64,000 nucleotides of DNA from Oreohelix idahoensis. Lineage: Eukaryota; Mollusca; Gastropoda; Stylommatophora; Oreohelicidae. Both the position numbers and the translations under genes were made by a program. The notes beneath the pieces were generated by a model. That model made no database searches and was not told the DNA's origin. It worked only from the letters and a program-made list of their open reading frames with translations. Location of the stretch: NCBI GenBank assembly GCA_024509875.1, contig JAMPIV010014132.1, forward strand, positions 307,501 to 371,500. Reading direction: 5' to 3'. Shown here in pieces: positions 57,715 to 64,000 of this stretch. The stretch's first letter is position 1. Each line of letters starts with the position of its first letter.

Positions 57715-58565
57715 CTCAACTTGTGGCGACCCAAGAACTTCACTTCTATCGTCACAATAGCTCAACTAGTCGCGGCCCAAGAACTTATCTCTAACACCGC
57801 AGTACCTCAACTTACGGCGACCCAAGAACTTATCTCTAACGCCGTAGTAGCTCAACTTACGGCGACCCAAGAACTTATCTCTAACACCGCAGTACCTCAA
57901 CTTACGGCGACCCAAGAACTTATCTCTATCGCCGTAGTAGCTCAGCTTACGGCGGCCCAAGAACTTATCTCTAACACCGCAGTACCTCAACACGGTGACC
58001 CAAGAATTTCACCTCTTACGCTGCAGTAACTTAACTTGCAGCGACCCAAGAACTTCACCTCCTTCGCTGCAGTAACTTAACTTGCAGCGACCCAAGAACT
58101 TCACCTCTTACGCTGCAATAACTTAACTTGCAGCGACCCAAGAACTTCACCTCTTACGCTGCAGTAACTCAACTTACGGCGACCCAAGAACTTCACCTCT
58201 TACGCTGCAGTAACTTAACTTGCAGCGACCCAAGAACTTCACCTCTTACGCTGCAGTAACTCAACTTACGGCGACCCAAGAACTTCACCTCTTACGCTGC
58301 AGTAACTTAACTTGCAGCGATCCAAGAACTTCACCTCTTACGCTGCAGTAACTTAACTTGCAGCGATCGAAGAACTTATCTCTAACACCGCAGTACCTCA
58401 ACACGGTGACCCAAGAACTTATCTCTAACACCGCAGTACCTCAACACGGTGACCCAAGAACTTCACCTATTACACTGCAGTAACTTAACTTGCAGCGATC
58501 CAAGAACTTCACCTCTTACGCTGCAGTAACTCGACTTGCAGCGACCCAAGAAGTTCACCTCCTTG
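57715..58565. repeat. 46-bp tandem repeat, about 18 copies of two types
   Basis: One type reads ACTTATCTCTAACACCGCAG then TACCTCAACTTACGGCGACC; the other ACTTCACCTCTTACGCTGCA then GTAACTTAACTTGCAGCGAC; both end CCAAGA. The first type dominates at the left (57770-58000) and reappears near 58375-58450. The frames at 57721-58029 (+) and 57766-57993 (-) are translations of the array. Confidence 0.96.
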
Positions 58566-59569
58566 CACAGTACGAATGCAGCTGAGCAAAGGTAATTCGA
58601 AAACCCAGATCAAATACAGGAGATTGGAGAATTCATATTCTTTGTGGGAGAGTGTTTAAAAGATATTTCATTTTTTATTCATTATTATGATTATTTTTGC
58701 GAGGGGGTGTCGGGGAGGTAGCAGATTTAACGGAGAAGGTTCGTCGATTTTTGAAATCATTTGTCGTTAGATATTAGACCATTGAGTATCTCTTAATGAT
58801 AGTTAGCCGTATTTTCTTCTCATCAGCCGTGTATGAAGCTTTTCACTGTTCATGTCATTACCCGCGCTGTTTTACGGGCAAAAAATGTAGAACCATCATG
58901 TTTGCTATACCTGCAGTTCGCTTGAAGTTTGTCTTTTCTCCTGCAATGCGTTGTGTGTAATATAAATGTTATCGATATATCAAGATGGTATCAAATTTTA
59001 GCATGTTGAATACATGGGCGGATATGCGTTTTTCATCTACCATCGCCACAGGCGTTTTGTTGGAGTTGATGTGGTGTGAAAGTTCCGTAACTGTTATTAG
59101 AATAAAAGTTGGAAAATTTACCGTCTCCTCAAATTGGAGAGTTTCGTTCTCTCTTGGAATATAGACGAGGAGAATTGTGTACACTTCTTGCATCTGTCAA
59201 GGGCGGGGTCTGAATTGAAACAAAGCTGGAATAAAAAGGGAGAAGTTTCGTTTAACTTGAGGAGTGGGAAATGATTCCTGCAGCAAATTGGATGCAGACA
59301 TACGGAGGCCGTATGTGTTTTGTTGTTTTTTTTGTCAGGTTCTTGTGACATTCTTCTTCTCAGTGTGTGTCTGTCTGTCAGCTTTTCCCTTTCTATTTCA
59401 GACTACTCTGTTGTTCTCACGAATAGAAATAAAACACGAGCTTGTCATTTTTCTGAGGAATTAATCTTAATTAATCCATCTTATTTCCGCAATAATTATT
59501 CTTATGAACTTCAAGATCTCATTTCTTGTTTCTCAGTTTGTTGTCTAGTATTTTCCAATCTCTGCTGCA
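58566..59569. other. Non-coding stretch, nothing recognised
   Basis: Small frames at 58969-59193 and 59118-59351 (-) and 59264-59464 (+) overlap each other and show no family features. Confidence 0.45.
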
Positions 59570-60320
59570 GTATTTCTAACTTTCTGCTGCAGAATATCTT
59601 GGTCTCTACCTCAGTACACATAAGTCCCTCTTTCTTTTTATCTTACTCACCGTTCCATTGTTTCTAAGTCTCTTCTCCAGTATATCTTTGTTCCTACTCC
59701 AGTGTGTGTGTCGTCATTCCAGTATTTCTGCCTCCTGTTCAGTATTTATACACTCCTTCCAGAATGTCTGTTTTCCTTCCAGTACTTATGTCTCCGCTGC
59801 AGTATTTCTGTCTGCATTCCGCCATTTCTGTCCACTTTCTGTTTGTCAAATACTGTTTGTGTTGCAGTATATCTACCTCCCTTCCAGTATTTATATCTCC
59901 GCTCCAGTATTTCTCAGTTTCACGTCCCTTATTTCTGGATCTTTCTCATATGTGCATGAGTCATTTATCAATTATTTATTCGACTTTCTTGGTCTCTCCT
60001 GTATTTTTAAATCTCCATTATCCATTATATTAACCCTTCGCTTCAGTATTTATTGGTCTATCCTGCATGTTTTAGTCTCCATTATCTAGATTATTTTTTT
60101 ACTCTTCCCAGTATTTCCAGATATCTCCTTCATGTTTCTGTCTCATTTATCCCGTATTTCTAACTCTCCTCAGTATTTCTCGGTCGCTCCAGCATGTTTC
60201 AGTATTCATTATCCAGTATTTTTTTCACTTTCCGCACTAGTATTTCCAGATCATCTCCTTCGCATTTCAATCCTCATTATCTAGTTTTATTCTTCTAATT
60301 CTCCGTTCGAGTATTTATCG
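59570..60320. repeat. Degenerate CAGTATTTCTGTCTC-type repeat
   Basis: Some 20 diverged units of about 30 bp, each with a form of TCCAGTATTTCTGTCTC. Strong C/T bias on the + strand. The Ser/Phe/Leu-rich frames here (for example 59658-60089) are by-products of that bias. Confidence 0.85.
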
Positions 60321-60414
60321 ACGTGTCCATCAGGTATTCTCTCATGTCCTGCTCGCACGTATCCTCGATTCAAACACATCTGCCATACATTTACATGGCG
60401 ATTACCCATTTGAC

Positions 60415-60665
60415 CCTCACACCATCACCAAAACTGCTATGCTATGGACCCCAGAAGGACGGCGAAAGAGAGGCCGACCAAAGACAACCTGGCGGAGAAC
60501 ATTGGAGGCTGAGATGCAAAGCATGAACCAGAGTAGGGGAGCGGCACAAAGGATGTCCACCGACTGGACAAAATGGGAACAGTTTGTTAGTTTCCTACAA
60601 GACGCCGTTAGGCGTGATGGCCACTGACTGCTTAGTCAGTCAGATGCTAAGGATCCAAGAAGATG
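60415..60665 (+). mobile_element. LINE-b 3' fragment
   Basis: The coding MLWTPEGRRKRGRPKTTWRR continues to RRDGH at 60627 and matches the C-terminus of LINE-b at 35050-35245 nearly residue for residue. The 3' end is CTAAGGATCCAAGAAGATGA. The copy is truncated to the last 70 codons. Confidence 0.92.
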
Positions 60666-61595
60666 ATACAGCCACCTGCGCGCAGTCAGTCCTCAGTCAA
60701 TGATCAACAGCATAACATTTGTGCACCACACTTTCGAGAAACAGAATTTAATACAAAAACATTTTTACCGTTAACTGTCGCACAAAAACTTGAATAAAGT
60801 TTCCTTCCATTGTAAGCCATTAACTTATGTTGCACTATTCTTGAAGCCATTAGCTTTAAGCTAAATTCTTGGCCTTACAACTACCAAAACTTTTGTTATT
60901 CGAACACCTTGCTGTTTTGTTCAGCCATGTTTTCCAGCCCTTTAGTGTACACTTCATTTCCCATATCCAAAATTAGAGGGTGATAGACCCGGGGCAAATA
61001 TTTTATTCCATCTAATCTTTAGTAACGGGTACCTCTCCTTCCTCCATACACACACCTACCTGTATTATACAAATTATATATAATTCCCTTGCTAACAGAA
61101 AGTGGCGCGCTAAAGTTTTGTTTGTTCCTTGCAATAACCCAAACGCGGGTCCGCCGAAGTCTTTCAATTACTTTTCTGTATACACGAAACGCGACCGCTT
61201 GTATTGTATTTTATTACATTCTACTTCACTCAACCGAAGTAATTTAGAACTTCATTTTGGGTGGTTATAAATGGACTGTTTCCAGGTCTGCTTTAGCGTA
61301 ATTAATTTAGTTTTGGCTATATTCTGTTTTTTTTGTTTTTGTTTTTTTTTTAGAATGATTCCGTATGTAAAGTCAGATCTGATGTCTTCTTCTGTCTCTT
61401 TCATTGATGGTAATTTCTGATACATAGTTCCTAACTGTCTCTTGCACGAATTGTACACTCATATACCTAGTTCTCAACTATCTCTTGCACTAATGGTACA
61501 CTCCAATACGCAGTTGCCAACAATTACCACTGGCATTGCCTTACGAGAGTATTGTGTTGAAGATTTTACTAACTAAATCTCAGCTTTATGAGGTG
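60666..61595. other. Non-coding stretch, nothing recognised
   Basis: Contains a T-rich run near 61325. No gene-like frame; the Lys/Gln-rich frame at 61252-61458 arises from that T-rich run. Confidence 0.45.
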
Positions 61596-61597
61596 GA

Positions 61598-61746
61598 GTG
61601 ACTGGTCCCTGTCTCGCCGCCTTTGCCACCCCAAAGCCAGGTACCCCATTTACAGCTCGGTAGACTGGAACATGACTACCTGGTTTAAAACCAGGCAACT
61701 TTTGCCCTGAGAAGTAAGTGTTCTAACCACTCTGCCATCACGACAC
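61598..61746 (-). mobile_element. SINE-B copy, tRNA-derived
   Basis: On the minus strand the head GTCGTGATGGCAGAGTGGTT has a tRNA-like A box; CCTGGTTTTAAACCAGG stands in the T-arm/B-box position. The body CCAGTCTACCGAGCTGTAAA and GGGGTACCTGGCTTTGGGG matches the other SINE-B pieces. Confidence 0.85.
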
Positions 61747-62519
61747 ACTATTTTGGGAGGAAAACCGTACAGTTTCCCAGCATTTATTCGAAGAATTATA
61801 TTAATATGAAACATAATTCAGGTGTATGTACATGCTGGGGGGAGGGTTGAAAACTTTACCTGCCTAACTATTCATGATTTTGTTTTTTAATACTTTTCCC
61901 CCTTGCGTTTTAATACTCCAGAAAACAAACAAAGATGCAATAACAGTACTTTATGGAACAAACAGCGTTTTTAAAAACCCGAAGGAAATAAAAAGCAAAT
62001 GCGCTAATCGCTCTCAGCGCTGAATGGAAATTCGATCTTGCGGGCTGCCGAGACAATTTTGAACACATCACACACAAAAAAAAGTTGAGTTTCGGCTTTG
62101 CAGAAATCTGGCTAAGACGTCTTGTCTGCGGTACTGTACCTACCTTCTAGCAGCTATCTCAATTTTGAGGAGCTGAGGATGCAATGTTTTATAAGGGCTG
62201 TTTTTTTTCTTTCACCGAAGCTGAAGCATAAACATGATAATAAAGCAACAGAAATGTTCACTTGAAAGAACATAAAATTCCGGCAAGTCACCAGAACGCC
62301 CTCTGACATTAGGCGGGTGGGCCAGTAGGCCTACGTGATTTCTGGCGCTTTATTTGTTTTCTGTTTAATACGATCTTTTACTGTTGGCACCGAGGACAGA
62401 ATAGAAAGGAAGCCCAAGTTGTGTGTTGCCTGTTGGTGCGAGTTTTGTTTTAGCTCAGTCTGGTGCTATTGCTACCGAGTATGCTTCTGATTTTCATATG
62501 TTTTGCTAACTAAGTGTGA
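61747..62519. other. Non-coding stretch, nothing recognised
   Basis: No protein-like frame, no repeat match. Confidence 0.45.
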
Positions 62520-62622
62520 ATCGTCATCATCAGTATCATCATTAATATCAACATCATCATTAACATCATCAACAGCATCATCAGTATCATTATCATCAAA
62601 ATCATCATCAATATCATAATCA
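62520..62622. repeat. ATC-type microsatellite
   Basis: ATCATCATCAGTATCATCAT and related triplets for about 100 bp. The minus-strand Asp- or Met/Ile-rich frames are by-products. Confidence 0.93.
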
Positions 62623-63117
62623 TCATTTCCCTTTTCGGTCCTAATACAGTAGAGCATGGAACCAGCGCTGGAACCTTGCAGGAAACTTGCACTAAGCATT
62701 GACTTACTCGTGCAACGGTAGTTCCTGCAGACATTTGCTTTAGATGATGAAGTTGCCACTCTCCGGCACAACCTCACATTAGTCACTTTGTGCGAGATCC
62801 CTGAAAGGTCCTATTTTTTCTTCTGTCATCGAAAGCCCCCTGCAACCACACCTTATTTCTGGGGTGAACGAGAATAGATAGTACAAGTTTTAACTAGGTC
62901 AAAGAAATGGTCAGCGTTACTACCATAGCGTCTTCATTGGGGACAGGTAAATGAAAACAGCAGAGATAAGAAAGAATTAATCTAAATGCAGAAAAGTAGA
63001 ACATTTGTTAAAGGAAGCTTTTAAGAGTTCTTGCGAAAACATGGACCTGGGACAATAACCAAGGATAGAGAAATATTTATAGACTTCTGTCTTTCAGGTC
63101 AGTTTATTGTACTTCTT
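62623..63117. other. Non-coding stretch, nothing recognised
   Basis: No protein-like frame. TTCTTCTTCTTC at 63113-63124 belongs to the tail of the LINE-d remnant that follows. Confidence 0.45.
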
Positions 63118-63345
63118 CTTCTTCGTACACTCTCAGACGTCCACTTGAATGTTTTCAAAGAATGCAGTAGTAAGTTTGAGGCTATTTGAATCTCCGTAGA
63201 GCATTTCCACGAATGGTACTGGTGTCGGCCATATGCGCTTTCTCTGTTCGGCAGATGTTGGGCAACTTTGAAGCAAAAGTTCAGCTGTCATTTTATCAGT
63301 GCCACATTTACACTGATCGTACAGATCACTGTTGTCTGTTAGGAA
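63118..63345 (-). pseudogene. LINE-d C-terminal zinc-knuckle region
   Basis: The minus strand reads DQCKCGTDKMTAELLLQSCP, then EQRKRIWPTPVPFVEMLYGD and the end ENIQVDV. CxCG, a spaced CP, and the R-x-x-x-W-P and LYGD segments are the C-terminal signature of many jockey/RTE-like LINE proteins; the usual His of the knuckle is replaced by Leu. It is followed by GTGTACGAAGAAGAAGAAGT, a GAA-rich 3' tail. The 5' truncation falls just before the knuckle. Translation upstream of 63345 no longer resembles the family. Confidence 0.78.
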
Positions 63346-63447
63346 AAATAAAGATATAATTCTGAAGATATACAGCAATACATAGCTATAAACAAAACTC
63401 TTATGTGAGATTTCAAAAAAAAAAAAAAAAAATCAAGAAATTTACAA

Positions 63448-63574
63448 GTATCAAGTGCTTCAACACTGGCGCAGTATCCAACAAGTATCAAGTGCTTCAA
63501 CACTGGCGCAGTATCCAATAAGTATCACGTGCTTCAACGCTGACGCAGTATCCAACAAGTATCACGTGCTTCAA
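63448..63574. repeat. 36-bp tandem repeat from LINE-a coding sequence
   Basis: Four units of ACAAGTATCAAGTGCTTCAA followed by CACTGGCGCAGTATCC, equivalent to LINE-a 40548-40575. Confidence 0.9.
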
Positions 63575-63687
63575 CAACCTGAAGATAAGTCAAATACAGA
63601 AATCCATAGGCAACATATAAAAAGTAATTAGAATGTGGCATGTAGAGAGTTCTTTAAAAAAATATTAAAAAGTACATCAACGCCAAA

Positions 63688-63796
63688 GCATAGATAACAC
63701 CAGAAACTGTCAACACGATAGAGGGGGATAACACCAGAAACTGTCAACACGATAGAGGGGGATAACACCAGAAACTGTCAACACGATAGAGGGGGA
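63688..63796. repeat. 34-bp tandem repeat from LINE-a coding sequence
   Basis: Three units of GATAACACCAGAAACTGTCA followed by ACACGATAGAGGGG, equivalent to LINE-a 40674-40707. Confidence 0.92.
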
Positions 63797-63974
63797 GAAC
63801 AAATGATAAACGCACATTCAGACAAATGGAAAACCAGAAATTCCAGTTCTAAAGCTCATGAAAAAATATACATAGAAACAAGCAAAGCGCAAGAAGTATC
63901 AGATGATGCAAAAGGAAACACATTGACGAGTTGACAGAAGAGACAGAGGAAACTGCAGCCAGACGAAACAAGAA

Positions 63975-63993
63975 GGGGGGGGGGGGGGGGGGG
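63975..63993. repeat. Poly-G run of 19
   Basis: Nineteen G inside the LINE-a remnant, seven bases before the window end. The related copy at 40880 has no such run, so it is either slippage growth or a sequencing artefact. Confidence 0.9.
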
Positions 63994-64000
63994 CTATACA

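Larger units (their letters stand above)
63448..63993 (+). mobile_element. LINE-a ORF2 remnant with internal tandem growth
   Basis: Blocks match the better copy at 40540-40880 in order: GCAGTATCCAACAAGTATCA with TGCTTCAACAACCTGAAGAT (against 40548-40580), AAAGCATAGATAACACCAGA (against 40668) and AAACCAGAAATTCCAGTTCT with AAAGCTCATGAAAAAATATA (against 40743). GACGAGTTGACAGAAGAGAC and ACTGCAGCCAGACG follow (against 40838-40875). Frames are broken throughout. Two segments have become tandem arrays. The window ends within or just after the remnant. Confidence 0.82.

Noticed and set aside
59658..60089. Multi-pass membrane protein candidate
   Set aside because: Hydrophobic frames arise from the C/T-biased degenerate repeat; all three + phases show it.

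Overview
The window looks like non-coding, repeat-dense DNA of a metazoan. There is no convincing host protein gene. Almost every reading frame with recognisable protein content belongs to a retrotransposon. The mix (Ty3/gypsy elements with a SCAN-like Gag, several non-LTR families with microsatellite tails, tRNA-derived SINEs, many minisatellites) suggests a lophotrochozoan, most likely a mollusc, possibly a gastropod. That assignment is inferred from general resemblance and is not proven.

Layout. 1-11797 contains no G at all on the + strand and is a graded C/A low-complexity tract, most likely a basecalling or assembly artefact; the long reading frames in it are meaningless. 11798-12105 is a G-homopolymer border. 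12349-19823 holds two damaged Ty3/gypsy elements facing each other tail to tail: element A (+) and element B (-), with one LTR (15771-17602, - strand) between them. Together they show the order Gag (SCAN-like) - zinc knuckle - protease - integrase - reverse transcriptase - RNase H, that is, integrase upstream of RT as in the Gmr1-like clade. Related solo LTRs lie at 41540-43729 (-) and 52154-54500 (+), each with a 5-bp target-site duplication.

Non-LTR elements: LINE-a (ATGA-type tail) at 20789-21606, 40442-44821 (split by the first solo LTR), 49546-49775 and 63448-63993; LINE-b (GAA-rich tail) at 34310-35290 and 60415-60665; LINE-c (TAAG tail, carrying a small palindromic DNA transposon) at 26139-27989; LINE-d C-terminal remnants at 45575-45715 and 63118-63345. 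Short retroposons: SINE-A (tRNA-derived, three copies with target duplications), SINE-B (tRNA-derived, four pieces), and R300 (about 305 bp, three copies, with a hairpin resembling a histone 3' stem-loop near its 3' end). A 777-bp insertion at 55883-56659 is mostly one large palindrome with a tRNA-like sequence in each arm.

Between these lie many tandem arrays, of which at least three grew from retrotransposon sequence: an ATC-type array seeded at a LINE-a tail (48296-49545) and two short arrays inside a LINE-a reading frame (63448-63796). The elements do not form a pathway. What can be read is a history of nested insertion, truncation and local repeat growth.
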